A stretch of 64,000 bases of DNA, from contig JBLWGC010000194.1 of NCBI GenBank assembly GCA_048772705.1, positions 154,183-218,182 of the forward strand. Direction: 5' to 3'. A program made the position numbers and the translations under genes. Below, piece by piece: positions 23,801 through 36,753 of the stretch. This DNA comes from Leidyana gryllorum EB-2025a (lineage: Eukaryota; Apicomplexa). The first letter of the stretch is position 1, and every line of letters begins with the position of its first letter. The notes under the pieces were generated by a model. That model was not told the origin of the DNA. It did no database searches and saw only the letters and a program-made list of their open reading frames with translations.

Positions 23801-26237
23801 ACACTCAATGCCTTTGACACTGATGTCAAATGAGCTGTGTTTGACCAGTCGACGCATCGTGCACCCCAAAGCCTCCGACAATCTTTCGGGCAAACGTTTT
23901 CCCATTGAGGACATAGTGTTCTGAATCCGGTCAGAGGTAGCGTGATTGTATTGACGGGAACCATTCCACTTTGCTTTACTGATAACTGGACGGGACCTTT
24001 CGCTGGTCAATCGAATAGCAAAGACAATGCGCATATTACGAATGCTCTGGGATGGCCGAGGCTGTTTCGGAAAGACCATCTGACGATCCGGGAGTGCGAC
24101 ATGCATAAGATCGGCCCGGCTCGGCTCGAAACACCACATGGAGCAATCAAACAGAACGGCCCAGACGAATCCATACGGCGTCGAATTTGTATTGTGCTGA
24201 ATCCATCCCTCTCGAAGTATTGGACCGGAAAGCAGAAAGCTCGGAGCGGCTCGGTTGAAAGCGGACATCATTGGGAAGTTGTTGCCCGTCACTGAACACC
24301 GATCTGAAATAATTCGAGCGGTGTCGTACCTTTGAGCTGATTCACCAGCGTGCGAATACTCTCCCGTTTCGCCTGGACTTTGTCCTCGTAGACCATTTGA
24401 CGAACGTCTTCGTCGGTGAACGTGGGAAGAATCTGTCTAAGGTCCGAGTCGAAATCTTCATTCTCAGTGTCAGACCAGTTAAGTGGCTCGTTGAGAGGGG
24501 CCGAGATCTCTCCTCGCAACGTCAGATACCGAATCCAATCTCTCTCCCACACCGGCCGGGACGCAATCTTGAGGTCAATCCGCAACAGAGGAATGATTTT
24601 GGTCTTCATCCACCAGGCGAACGTCAAATGATGTCTCTGCAGTGCCATCAGCGTTTTCGGACTCCGTTCGACTTCAGGAATCTCTTCCTCTGCGATCGAA
24701 ATGTGTTATGAGACTATCGGAAAGGTCTTTCTTACTCGAGCCTTTCAACATGATGTCCTTCTCAATGGATTCTGTGTACTTTTCGAGCCTCTCTCTCTCC
24801 TTTCTGGCTTCCTCCTCCTGCTCGTGACGACGTCTCTGTGCCCGTCGTACCTCCAGTCGTAGGTGTTTCAAATTGGTTTCAAATAGTGACTTCTCTGCTC
24901 TGGCGCCTCTCTTCATCACCGGATTGACGGGCCCCTCCTTGAAGATGTCCCAGATATCAATTAGGCCATCTTCAGTTGCCGTGGTGGTCTGCGCGAGCTC
25001 GAGCTGTATCACTGGTCGGGCGAAACTCTCCTCTTTCTCGGCATCGGCTTCCGCGATGGGCCCATCCACCACGCCAAAGTCTGCGATTCACATTTTGACT
25101 TTGCACCAACACACCCCCCACCGGAGTTGAACCACTGCACTACTGCTCACCATACTGCTCGAGTACGCCCATAAAGTCTTTATCCGAGTCGGGTTCCTCA
25201 CAATCCTGAAGCCACCGCTGTTGTGCGAGCATTGGCCCCACGGACAATGGGCGATCGCCCGGGATGAGGAGATTACGATCCTGATCCTCCTCAAGATCGC
25301 GAGTCACCCTTTTGTGCTTTGCCCAATGGATGGGAGCGATGACATCAAGTCTGGCCAGAAGGCCGCGGGGGACTGGAACCAAATCATTGCCAATTCGAAA
25401 GTGCTCTTCGTCGCCCTGCGCAGGTTTGCGGTCAGTTTGAGGTGTGGGATTGAATATTCTGAGTGAGTCAGCCTTATCGAGATGTTTGACGCCCAGTTCT
25501 GTGGTGACATCTGTTCTCTCAGCCCCCACTCTCATCGATGCCTCCGGATAGAGTGTGTCGAATCGGGCGAACTCAGGCATTCCCAGCCTTCGTTCCATCT
25601 CCGCTATCATTGTCATTGTCTCATAACCTTCGCCTGTGAATTTGAGGGTCTCCTCCTTGTCCGCTGCCGGGTCGACTGTGGTGCCGAGCATTCGCTGACA
25701 CTTGGCGAAAGAGCTCTCTGCGGTCTGAGCTCCCGTCCCCAATTACTGAGTACACTGAGACTGCCCTCTCACCTCCTTCTCGATGGGGCCCGTGCAAGCA
25801 GCAGGATCAGGAAGGCCCTGATCATTGAGATACTCTGGAATAGATGACCCATATTTTGGTCTGATCGCTTCCAGAAAGGTGTCGCCAAAGTTAGCAGGCG
25901 TATTCCGCCAGTGCCGTTCATCGCCCCAAGTACGCGTCCTCAATTCAGGTATGGAGGTTTCGACCTCCTTGTTGGTGGCGGCGACTGCTGCAGCGTCATC
26001 TGCATAGGAAGTGTTGATCTTGAACACCTCCTGAGTGCTGCCGAGCGTTAGATGAGGTCTTCGTGACACACTCGCAATACGGGGTGCAGTCTTGAGACTG
26101 TCGATAATGGACCCATCGGCCTGCAGTTCCAATTGAGATTGGGGGTCCGACAAGGTGCCACGGAGACTCGGGCCTGTGGGCCGCCATTCGAAGGGGGAGG
26201 TTGGATCATGATTCAAATGTCTAGACTGGCCACTCAT
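17811..26237 (-). CDS. Giant leucine-rich-repeat protein with Lys-Gly-Pro-rich tracts
   Basis: About ten exons: near 25757-26237, 25140-25708, 24720-25072, 24300-24690, 23730-24290, 23210-23700, 22570-23100, 22345-22530, 19285-22310 and 17811-19260, giving roughly 2,700 residues. Start complement(26235..26237). The first third has a coiled-coil stretch (EVRRAQRRRHEQEEEARKER) and no recognised domain. Repeats of ribonuclease-inhibitor type begin near 23700 (examples: SLNLSGNSV, LSVRNNGLSDGFAIALVDAL, LDLRNNTI). Two long Lys/Gly/Pro/Ser tracts interrupt and follow the LRRs (about 19700-20500 and 17850-18600), built of KGP, GKG and AKG units, highly basic and probably disordered. The large size could hide two adjacent genes, but each block ends in a usable GT-AG junction and I see no internal stop-plus-start. 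Function unknown; a scaffold role is a guess. Confidence 0.65.
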
Positions 26238-26382
26238 TGCTTTAACACATATTTATTGTTCACTATCTGAAGGTCAGTGGTTGATGGGGAGTTTGGAATG
26301 ACAATAGGCGAGTGAGCAGGGTTTCATGGAGCGAGCGAGAGGAAGTATGGTGTGTGTATGACGCTTTTGTCAGCAGGCAGTA
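26238..26382. other. 145-bp spacer between CSE1 and the LRR gene
   Basis: Same-strand spacer (minus). Reading minus, it carries a CT-rich stretch and a ..gaccttcag motif about 26 bases before the LRR start, a plausible acceptor. No gene seen. Confidence 0.4.
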
Positions 26383-29300
26383 CTACTTCATGATCTCCTG
26401 CAATAACGCGTCGGGGACCAACAATGTCTGCAGTGTTGAAGAATCGAATGGTGGCTATTGGAGTTACTCTCACCAATGGGTGCTCGGTAGGCGCTACAGC
26501 AGTGGTGGCCAGCTTGTTATAGGTTCCGCTCAAATCGGCCACACCCTTCTCCTCCTGAGAGTCAAAGAAAGAAGTCCATTGATGCGACGAGTCAGTGAGT
26601 TATCTCACCTCATTCGCCATGGAAGCAAACAAGCGTTCCCGCATTTCGTCTCCAGCATCTTGTATCTTCTGAGGCCGTGCTGTCAAACTCTCGTCCTTGC
26701 GGAGTAACCCAGCGAGTATTGGGAGAGTGGATCGCACTTTGTGAGACAAGTTATTGTTTGCCCGCAACAGAGGATGGCTCATCAGAGACACAAACGCGGC
26801 CAAGAGACACCTTCTCTCGGGCAAAGTCTTGACGTGCTCGGCCACGGGTAAGAGGTAGAGATTCATGTAGGGCTCCAATCTGGATGACTGGTTATCGATG
26901 AGTGAGGGAACGTCCAGAGTGACATCGCGGTTATCACCGTCGCGCCGCCCGATGGCTCCACGGTTGGCCACCAAGTCACACTTGACTTGGAGCGCACACA
27001 TGGAAACAACGGCACACTCGGTTGGGATATTGACACTTCCTCCGTGACCAACTTTGGATATGTATTGACTGAGACAAGCGACCAGTGGTCTGGCGTAAGT
27101 CTTCAAAACACCCTCGGGCATCCAGAGAATGATATTGTTGACATATTCATAACTAATCTTGGCAGCCATTCTCCGGTTACCCAAACAGTAGTTGAACAGT
27201 GTTAACATGTTGCCAGTGGCCTGCTCCATATGACTTCCGAGAATCCAAGATCGGCGCAAGAAAGAGGAAATCAGTGACAAGATGCCGGGTATGTTTGCAT
27301 TCGAAGCCGTCCATCGGTCCTTGTGGAGTACCCCGTCAAAGATGCCGGTATACAGGTCGGCCCATTGCTGAGTCACGACGTTAGTACCCACCCTCGTGGG
27401 GAGTGTAGACAGGAGGCCAGCGACCACTTGGTAGGCGTAAGGCACAAATGCGTGACTCTCCTCCTCAGTGATGATCGCCCCCATAGTTCTCAGCACATAG
27501 GAATGCAACTCGTGGCCCTGAGCGGTAACGCCCACCGCCACAGCAACTATTCCACACAATGCGGCAACAGCCTCAAACAGGTAATGACAGAAAATCGGAT
27601 TCACCGGCTTCCGTGCCACTTCCCGAAGGATTGTCACGAGCTCGTTGAGTCTCTGTGCTTGGGTGTTGACGTCCATTCGTACCACCGCCAACAGTCTCCA
27701 AAGGCAACGCATGACGTATTCATTGTCCAAACATTCCACACTCAAGCTGACCCGCGAAAACAGGGGCTTCACAGCGTTCTGGAGTGCTCTCTGCACCGCA
27801 GGCGATTGACGATTGAGAAACGGTTCTCCCGGAGCCTTGAAGGTCAACAAGCGCTCCAAAGTTGAGGCCGCGTTGGTGTACACGTACACGTGTTCGCTCG
27901 CCAGGTACTTGACCACATACGGCAACAGATTGACCAATTGACTGTAAAAGGAGATAATGTGAATTCGGAGAGAGACTTTCCGACAGCAAACTCACTCTGA
28001 GGGAATGAACCGTCGGAACATACAGATAAACTTGAGAGCAGATCCTTTGACCAAAGCAGCCTCTGGAGACTTGATGGGAGTATCATCCGCCAATACAGGA
28101 ATGAGTTGCTGATTCAGATACTCAGTGACCGAAACTATAGAAGACACTTCCGTGATTCCTTTAGCCCGCGTCGAAGTCTTGACGGAGATGGAGGTCACCA
28201 AATAGGTGGCCGCTTCTCTCAACAGCAATCTGTCCTTTGTGGTTCTGCCACTGTGACCCGACTCAGCGAGCATCCCCTTGATGGCTTCGAGTAAGTCCTT
28301 GCAGACCTCGGCTTCATGATGATTCAGCAGAGATTTGATCAACTGTGCCGCACCTTCGCGACGAGCCCCTCTCAACAAGCCTTCGAGGTCCTCGCGAGTG
28401 TACAGGAGCGGCTCCTCGTCACAGGCCTCCAGATCCCCTTCGCGCAGACCCACATGATTGAGGATGACAGAGGTGCAGAGGTCGTGGCAGAGGTTAGGAA
28501 TATGGGCAAAGGGATCCTTCTCTGGGCCCCAGTTGACACCCGCGATGACAGCCAGACTGGCCATGGCACTGCCCACCAAGGCATCATACTGAGTTTCAGA
28601 AGAACATTGTCTAATGGCCTCAATCAGCGCCTTGGTGGCGTCGAGGGTATAAGGAGTGAACTCTTCAGTATACTTTTGTCCGTATTCTCGGATGATTTCG
28701 CACGCTGCGGTTTTGAGATCGATTTGCTTCTCGTTGTCTCCTCGGGCGTAGGGGTTGGCTGGGCAAGCCAGCAACTTGATGGTCTCTGTCATGTGCATCT
28801 GCATCTGCTCTTCAAAATACTCCGGGAGGTCAACACCATGGAGAGTTTTGATGATTTTCAGAGAGTGACAGGCGCCATCACACAGTTGGAGGGACCTGCG
28901 GGCGAGTATCTGGTTGTCGAGAGACCCAGAAGGGCTGGTACACATGCTTCGGTACATCTCGCCAAACCATTTGTACATATATAGGATGGGTTCCTGCGCA
29001 TTGGACAGGATATACTGTAATTCAGAGAGAATGCCTTCGCTACGTTCAATGTTCTCGTACTTGCTGAGGACATTGAAGAGCACATCTTGAGCTATCAGGA
29101 TTTGCTCCAAGTCACATTGGGAATTGTCCTGACCAGAGGCTTGCATACGAGCGAGCAGGAACGGCTTGTAGTACTGGTTAATCAGAGTCGGTAAGAGCGT
29201 TGGCCAGTCGCCAGGGAAGTCAGTCGCCACCATAACTACGAGCACGTCGAACAAAATGTTGCGGATCGATTGCGTGCTCTGAATCAACAAGGGAAGTATC

Positions 29301-29572
29301 TGCTCCTTCATCAGTTGTCGAGTTTGAGCATTCACTTGTTCCTCGTGTTCCCAAGTCCGCTTCAGAGTGTTCTTGAGGAAGATGGCGGCACCCAATCGCG
29401 CTGTGGGATCCACTTTACCCTCAGCTTGTGGACTCAGAATACCACAGAGTGTGCGGATGGTCTGAGTTTGATGCGACCGGAGCAGTGCATTCAGCTCATC
29501 GCATCCTGCGTTCAAAGTGGCAATGTCCGTAGATACGGACTTGGACACGGCTTCCACAACCCGAGGGTCCAT
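26383..29572 (-). CDS. CSE1: Exportin-2 / CSE1, importin-alpha re-exporter
   Basis: Karyopherin that returns importin-alpha to the cytoplasm with RanGTP. Exons complement(27996..29572, 26609..27941, 26474..26554, 26383..26427) sum to 1,012 codons (1,011 aa; human CSE1L is about 970). The family order is clear: the N-terminal importin-beta repeat with ARLGAAIFLKNTLKRTWE, then DFPGDWPTLLPTL, LPEYFEEQM, YTREDLEG, the KDRLLLREAATYLVTS block, LKFICMFRRFIPSDQLVNLLPYV, and NEYVMRCLWRLL. The C-terminus spliced across two short exons (HPLTLLVPDALLQEIMK) closes the frame. The ATG at complement(29570..29572) is preferred over an upstream TTG. It sits 24 bp downstream of the stop of the lipid-transfer gene; an AG precedes the ATG by six bases after a T6 run. 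Confidence 0.95.
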
Positions 29573-29596
29573 TGACGACTCCAAAAAATGTTTTTA

Positions 29597-32500
29597 CTAT
29601 CTATCAGAATGAGAAGAAAAGGACCGCGCCACGCGACTCAAGAGGGACTCATACTGTGGTGGCTCGTGCCAGTCTAACGAATCATCTCTTTGTGCTCCCG
29701 GCGATACCTCAGATTGATGCCATGTCCGTCTACGCGAGGATTTAGACATTTGCAGTATCCCAGACAACATTTCATCGGGTGTTTCTATTCGAGGACGTGC
29801 CAACACACTGAACCTTCGCTTCCTCTGAACTCCCGCCCCGTCCACAGCCTCGTGATCTTCCAACAGGGCTTTCAATTTCCGCGACGACTTTCTCCGCACG
29901 ATGCCTTTGACTTTGCTGCTCACAGCTTGTGTAACAATGGCCTTCAAAATATACCAACTCAGCTCCGCTCCCAGTAAACCTGCCAGAGAGGAGGACTTGA
30001 CATCCTTCAAGTCAATGGCTGGCAAGTTGATCACTGCGTCCTCAATTCGCATCAAACCGTTGTAGCTGAACAGCAATTGTTGAGCGTTCACTTGCAAATC
30101 CCGCACGAACACAGGGCTCGCTCCCTCCTTGCTACCTTTCCCCGTAGGTCCAGCCTCCAATTTCGGGGGTACGGGGGGACTCGCGTCCGCAGCATTCGGC
30201 ATTCCTTCAGCTGCACCCAAGAGTTGAACCTCAGCAGCTTGCCAGGACTCCAGGATCTTTCTCCTCTCCAACTCTGCTGCTTCTTGCTCTGCGACGGCAG
30301 CGGCGGAGAAAAACGTTGTGATCTCCACCAAGAAGCGTTGGGAGAGGTTCAGAGAGAGTGGCTGGAACTGAAAGAAAGCTGTCTCCGGAAGATCGCACAC
30401 TATAGCACACTTACCACGATCCGCATAAATTCGTACACTTCGATGGTAGAACGGTCGTCATCGCTGCCGTTGCCTGAACACCCCTCGAACTCAGTGAAGA
30501 GAGGGAAAGTGGTGCGAGTGGGGTCAGGTTTGAGGTAGCTGGAATCACTCTTGTATTTCGCATGGAAGATTCTGCTTCGTCGAGTCTTTCGATGGCCGGT
30601 GGCAGCCTTGACGGTCCTCAGGTTCAGCGAACTCGAGACTGCTGACCACCTGAAGACAGGAGTGTCATCATTACCATCTACGGTCAAGGGTGCCAGGACT
30701 CTTGCACAGTAATCCCCCTTCTTCTTCAGCAGAGCCTCAGAATTTGAGTTGATGAGTATATCGCCAACTTCAAGATACTGCCGAGTGGTGCGGGGGGCAA
30801 TGGTGTTGAAGTCGACATGAAGTCGAGTCTCATTGAGCCTACAGCGCAGTATGTGTTTGGTTTTGCCCTGTTTCTGTTGCATCGCTCTCAGCCTCAGCTT
30901 GATCTCATCTTCGGCATCACGCTTTTCCAGACTCTTGATGGCCTCACAGATAGTCAAATCGCAGGCCGACCCTCCGAACCCGGCCTCCAACGTCACTGAA
31001 CCCTGCCCGAAGCGAGCTGAAGCGCATATTCTTTGCTCTCGACCCCTCGGAGAAGAGGAATCCTTCCTCGGCGAGGCCTGCAGCCAATTCTGCACCGCAC
31101 CATTGATTTCAGAGGCTTTCTCACAACTACTCGCCAGATGGTGATAATCGGCAGCATTGAGAGCGACAATGATCTTTGGGACTTCGACGTTCATTTGTGT
31201 CAATCCGCCTGCGAGCAGAGCCCTCTTGTAGGATGCCGAGAGACACACGACTTGGCGAAGGATGTGACTCAGGTGAGTATCGGCCTGATGGTCGCCAAAG
31301 TACCTTCGCAAAGCCTTCCACTCCGTCTGCTCAGCCGAAAGTGGTGAGGACAGCGATGTTCGCATCACTATCAACTGATCACAGTGAAGCTCGAAGGATC
31401 TCAATATCTCCTGCGCTGTCTCTCCATCGCAGGGTTTCATTGTAGTCCCGGTGTCTTGCGTCACCATCACTCCCAGGGAGGCGACTCGAGCCCACCAGCT
31501 GGTCGGTCGCAAGCCCGAATGTGCCACCGGCATTGGCGCCAAAGTCAATAGTTTGCAGTAGATGGCATCGGGCGACGGTAGGAAGACATTCGGACGACCC
31601 TCTTTGGGTCTGTCTTCTGGGGGAATGCAGTTCTGAGGTTGCATCAAGGCCGTCGAGGAGCATTTTAGCAGAGGCTCCTGGACGTGAATGTGAATCGGCC
31701 GGTGTGATCTTCCACTCAGTACACTCGACGGCATCAGGGGGTCCTCATCCACTCTACTGGTTATTCGTGAGAAGTACATCCCCTCCATATCTTCGGTGGA
31801 CAGAGTGTAAGTGCTGATGGTGGGTGAAGGAATCGAATTTGTACTCGGAGTGCAGCCAGAGTATCCCAGAACCCCGACACACAAGAAGCGCAGGCCATAT
31901 ATCAATGGTCGAAGGCACCAGGACATGAGGGGCAGATAGAGAGAGCAGGCGGGGTCGCGAATGCTGACGTCATGGCAACCTGCCCCTTGGTCGTAGGTGT
32001 AGGTGATCTCCTCAAAGTTCATGTGCAAAACGCAGATCGATGCATCATGTACATAAAAGTTTGCCTCTTGCACTTCCACATGGGTGGAATGCAAATCTTG
32101 CAAACTGAGACCACCTGTCAACATACCCATGCTCAGTCGGCAATTGGTGCTGAGCACCGTGATGCCTCGGCACAAGAAGCCCAGATTGAGATGGAACCTG
32201 GGCTCGGGTTCGGGCTCGGACTCGGACGGAACATCTACAGAGTTCAGGGCCGAGAGGGTGCTGTTGAGCTGAGAGGTGGTCCTCAAGTCACTATCCAAGT
32301 CAAAGGTGGGTGAAGACGTATGCGACTGGAGACTCTGGCCCTTCACCATTGTCCAGGCTTGGTCCAGGAGTCGCTTCAAGTGCGTCAAGTATTCGACGGT
32401 GAGGTTCATATAGGTTCCAGGGCCGCCGAAATCGAGTCGAACTGCGGCCAGACACGCTTCGTAACCCACATTGATGGGTTCCGTGAAGCGGAAGATTACA

Positions 32501-35500
32501 ACCGAAGCTGTGTTGGTTTGTAGTGTGGAGCTGAGAAGCGTTGACATCAAGAATCTGCCGGTAGTGCGGTCATCTTCCAGACTTAGTGATTCTGCTTTGA
32601 GGACCAGACTGCCTTGGGTATCTGTGATTCGGACAGAGAAGGCTTTGCGAACGCCTAAACGCATCAGTTCGAAAGTTCTGCGGGCGGGAGGTGCTGTTTG
32701 GTCGTCGTCCTCGAGGTCGAGTGACCGCCCCAAAGTCGATGAGAAGACGTCAGACGGATGCTCATTCATAGAGTCGGTAGTCAGAGGCGACAAGGTGGCA
32801 GGTCCACAGTGTAACATGGCGTGTTCGAGAACATTCTCCAAGACGTTCTTGACATTCACTTCGGGGTCAGCTGTGATCGAGAGACAGCCGGACCCGTCAA
32901 CCCCCACGTACAATTCTTCCGGGTCGATGCGTAGGACCCCATTATGCGCGTTGAGCTCAACTCTGGCCTCATGACAGACTGCTCGCAGCTCATTGACGCT
33001 GGTATGGACAACTCTGGCAAGTTGGACTTCAGTGCTCAGAGTCTCAGCAGGAGTAGCTTTAAAGGTGATCTCGGACATTGCACGCATCTTCCAGCCTCCG
33101 ACTGCAATGTCCAGAGCGTTACTTCGTCCCGAGTGGTGCGCTATCCAGGTGTCGAGGAGGATATCCCGGCGTTCTTCACGCAGGATACACTTCTTGACTG
33201 AGGAAGTGAGTATGGGAACCTGCCACGGGGGGGCTCCCTTGACGAGCTTCCGGCGATGACCCTCCCAGACCGATATCAGGTAATCGAGAGCCGCGTTCTC
33301 GATGTCATTGGCCGGCTGCGGAGAGAATTCGTGCAGATCCAAACCTTGCAGACGCCGTGGAGTGGTAGTGGACGTCGTCTCCTCCTCGTGCGATCGGGTG
33401 GTTCCCAAACAACGCACCCGGGCATCTATATCGTCCGAGACAGCGAGGTACTCCTTGGGGTCTCGGAAGGTCTCTGTTCGCATCCCCAAAGCGATATCAG
33501 ATGCCCCGAATATCATAGCCATCAAAGGCGACTGACAGGGAATGACTCGACGGCTTAACAGCGCACACAGATCCTTCAAATGACTCGGGTATTCCATGAT
33601 TCCGCCGAGTGTGGGGACGAAAGCGTCCATCATCGTAGTGATGAGATGGCGAAGCCAAGCTTCACTGCTCAGTCGAAGGCGGCAACTTTCAACAAAGACC
33701 TTTACAACCCGAGGTTCAATTGTGCCGTCGGCGAGGACGGGCAGATCGGTAGCTTTCCATTCGAGTTCTTCGTGTACGAGGGATAACCAGTCATCAACGA
33801 TCTTGCAGCATTGGGTAGGATCCAGAACAGATGATTTCTTGCTGGAGTCACCGCCAGTATCCTCGTCGCTGGTCGTGGCCATAGACCGACTCGCCCCCGT
33901 CTTTATTCTGTATCGGCGAGGACGCATGTGCCAATATGTGAGCCGTCGGAGGCTGATGGAGGTTTGGACCGGCGTGACAAAGTCAGCAGTGCCTCGTTGC
34001 ACCAACAGCACTCGCAGCATATCACAACCAGCGATCATTCCTTCGTTACTCAACCCGGAGTAGTCGCGGAAGAGACAGAGGTCAGCAGCACTCAGTGTGA
34101 TCTCGTCGCTCAGTAGCCGCACTCCCGCGATGCAGAAAGCAAAGTTCTGTGGCAAAGATGGCCCACAGTTGTACGTGGTCGCCAAAGTGCTCCACTTCTT
34201 CCAGTACAGTGACGAACTGGAAGTGAGCAGAACCATATTGTACAGATTGACCATATCCACGATATCCAGAGCCAACTCGTCGACTTCCTGATTGGATCTC
34301 CCCATGTCGAGAGCCTCGAAGAACAGAACCATCCGGTCAGCCTTGGCTGGCAGCACAACGCTCAACCCTGCCAGGGCCGCCACTGGCTCGTCGACCACAA
34401 GAGGTTTGAGTTCATCCAGAGCACAGTGTTTCAGTGTATGGGCCGACATTGTAGGCACATGGAGAAGTGTCCCGTTAAAGTAGTTGGGACACAGCGTCGT
34501 GGTGCTGACGAGTACCAAACCCTCAGGAGCAATGAGTTGGATGCGCTCGGCTGCATTGGGGTGTTGATGGCTGCCGACGTAGTTCAAAGGTCCCGTGAGG
34601 ACCCGAAGAGCTCCCCGGATCTCGAGAACGAGGATATCCCGTTGTTGGCCAGCGTAAAAGTCCCAATACTCCCCGATGCCTTTGAGATATTTGACGCTCT
34701 GATCTTTGGCCTCGCGGACAAAGTGCCACCAATCGATGGGGTGCGAGTTGAGATCGAACTTTTCTCGGTGGTGAGCCTCACTCGTCTGTCTGGCTTCCAT
34801 CTTGCGGGTGTCAAAGAAGGCCTGCGGCCCAGTCACCATGTGACGCGAGTATCGATGCACCTTGCGGCCCAGCAACAGTATTTGCCACCAGTGATACAGG
34901 TCGCCGGGGCTGAGTAAACAATCCACAGAGTCTAGGAGTATGGCTGTCTTTTGACGATACGTCGCGGTTTTCAAACACGAGGGGAGGTGGCCTCGCTGAT
35001 CCGGTGGGATCCTTTCGTAGAGGACTGAGACTTCTGTGTGGGAATGAGTTCGTGCAATCAATACGACATCCGTATCTTCAAAGACTGGAAAAGTCACAGC
35101 AGTGGGGGGTGAGCTTTGCTTCCACCAATCCCACTGTTTTTGACGACGGGAGAAGATCTCGGTGGGTCCAATGGTCACAAGCCAGAAAGAACGATGGACC
35201 TGCGACACGTAATCATTCAAGCAGTCCCATTCAGCGTCTCCCTCGCCTTCCCCCGCGGCTGGGCTTCCGGGACGATGCGGTTCGCAGAGTGAGACGGTCA
35301 GTTGAGCATGGGAACACTGAGCGAGGAGGGCGTAGGGGCCCTCCTGGTCTAACATCCGGAGTCGTATGCCCTGAGGGCCATTGATGGAGAGATCGATTGG
35401 TGTAGCGGGCGCGGTGGATGAGAGACGGGGTTTGGAGGGGTGAGAAAGGGCGACTTGGAGTCGGTGATAAAGAATCAACACGTCGCGAAAAAGATCGTCC

Positions 35501-36360
35501 AGGACCACATCAACTTGGCAACGGCCTTCCCACTCGAAATTTACATTAGTGATAGGCAGGCAGTTGTCTCCCAGAGCCTTAGCGACCCAACACAAAGGGT
35601 CCAGTCCGCATTGCAGTTTGATGGGGTCTTCGAATAGAATTGAGGATTTCCCGTCAGCCCCGATGGAGAGTCTGGTGGAACTACTTGTCAACGTGAGATC
35701 GCCGCCGGATGTTCTGATATCGAGAGACGTGGCGACACATTTATAGAATACAGGGCGAGTGAATAGATGCAGTTTTTCTTCGAGTAGAGTCTCGTCGCGT
35801 ATATCAAAAAGTGTACCTTTAGCATCAATTGTTACTTCCGCCACTGATCGGATCCAAATGAGACAATCACACCTGATTTCATTGATAAAGAGTCTGGCCT
35901 CTAATTTGTCCAATATGTATAACAACGTCGCCTTAAACAACGCTGCCATGAATTTGCGAGGCTTCGGCCATTGCCTCCGATGCTGTCGGGTAGCAGCACG
36001 CCGCTCTGGTGGCTCACCGTCACCTTTCCTACTTCTCGAGCGAAGGTCATTGAGGTCATAGAAAAAACGTATAGAGAGTCGTTGAATCCCGAGTCTGCAG
36101 CCCTTCTGGAGACTGAGACCTGTCGCAGTGATTTCCATATGGGACGACCAATTGGACGTGAACGGAAGGAGCAGAGTGATAGTAGTGTTCTTTCTAGTGA
36201 GCCGAGCCCGCACCTTAGTGAGTTTATTAACCAATATTGTAAAGAGCCATAGGGTCTGACGAGTTATAACATACACACAAAGACCAATCACGCAGGCCAC
36301 CAAGCCAACAAGTGACCGGATCTGCCACACAGGGACCAAGACATACGCTTGGGTCGGCAT
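29597..36360 (-). CDS. Bridge-like lipid-transfer protein candidate (Fmp27/SABRE/Hobbit-like)
   Basis: Two exons, complement(30415..36360) and complement(29597..30367), sum to 2,239 codons. The N-terminus has a membrane anchor (VGLVACVIGLCVYVI, about residues 17-32) followed by beta-rich sequence with many LxLxLx strands, like the chorein-type groove of the RBG/BLTP superfamily. The C-terminal part (FMRIVFQPLSLNLSQRF, then LLFSYNGLMRIEDAVINLP) follows the Fmp27/SABRE/Hobbit pattern, where a strand-rich segment is followed by a helix-rich coiled region. Such proteins bridge ER to plasma membrane or other organelles and conduct phospholipids. I do not see the GFWDK motif of fungal Fmp27, so Csf1-like or a divergent member remains possible. 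The first exon is nearly 6 kb without an intron, unlike most neighbours. Confidence 0.55.
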
Positions 36361-36753
36361 ATCTTCTTTATTCAGGCCACTGACATGAATCGTGAGACTT
36401 GTTGGCCAGATCGTGGATTGGCAGGTCAGCTTCCCCTTTACACACTCTATATACCTGAAACACTCTCGGCCTCACCAGACTTTTTTTGACACTACTCAAG
36501 CCCTTTTAATATCAAACCCATTCCCAACCGAAGATCTCATAATAAACCAGTCGTCTCCTATCTTAGCCGCTGGTCACTATGTTTGGTCATCCACGGTGTT
36601 ATACTGGCTGAAAGGTCGGTTGATCGATCATTTGTATTCATCGACAGCTAGAACGCCAGCCGGCGGCACCCAGTGCGTGATCATAGTGTGCGATTTTTTG
36701 AGATCGATGGTGGTATTTTTGGTTAGTCTTACCACTATACTACCAGCGAACAC
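36361..36753. other. 393-bp divergent intergenic region
   Basis: One of the longest gene-free stretches in the window, between the lipid-transfer gene (-) and the small membrane protein gene (+). AT-richer than its surroundings, with short T runs (agactttttttgac) and a ctatatac element near 36450. I see no coding exon or RNA gene. It probably holds two promoters and 5' leaders; an AG (ctaccag) lies 9 bp before the plus-strand ATG. Confidence 0.4.
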
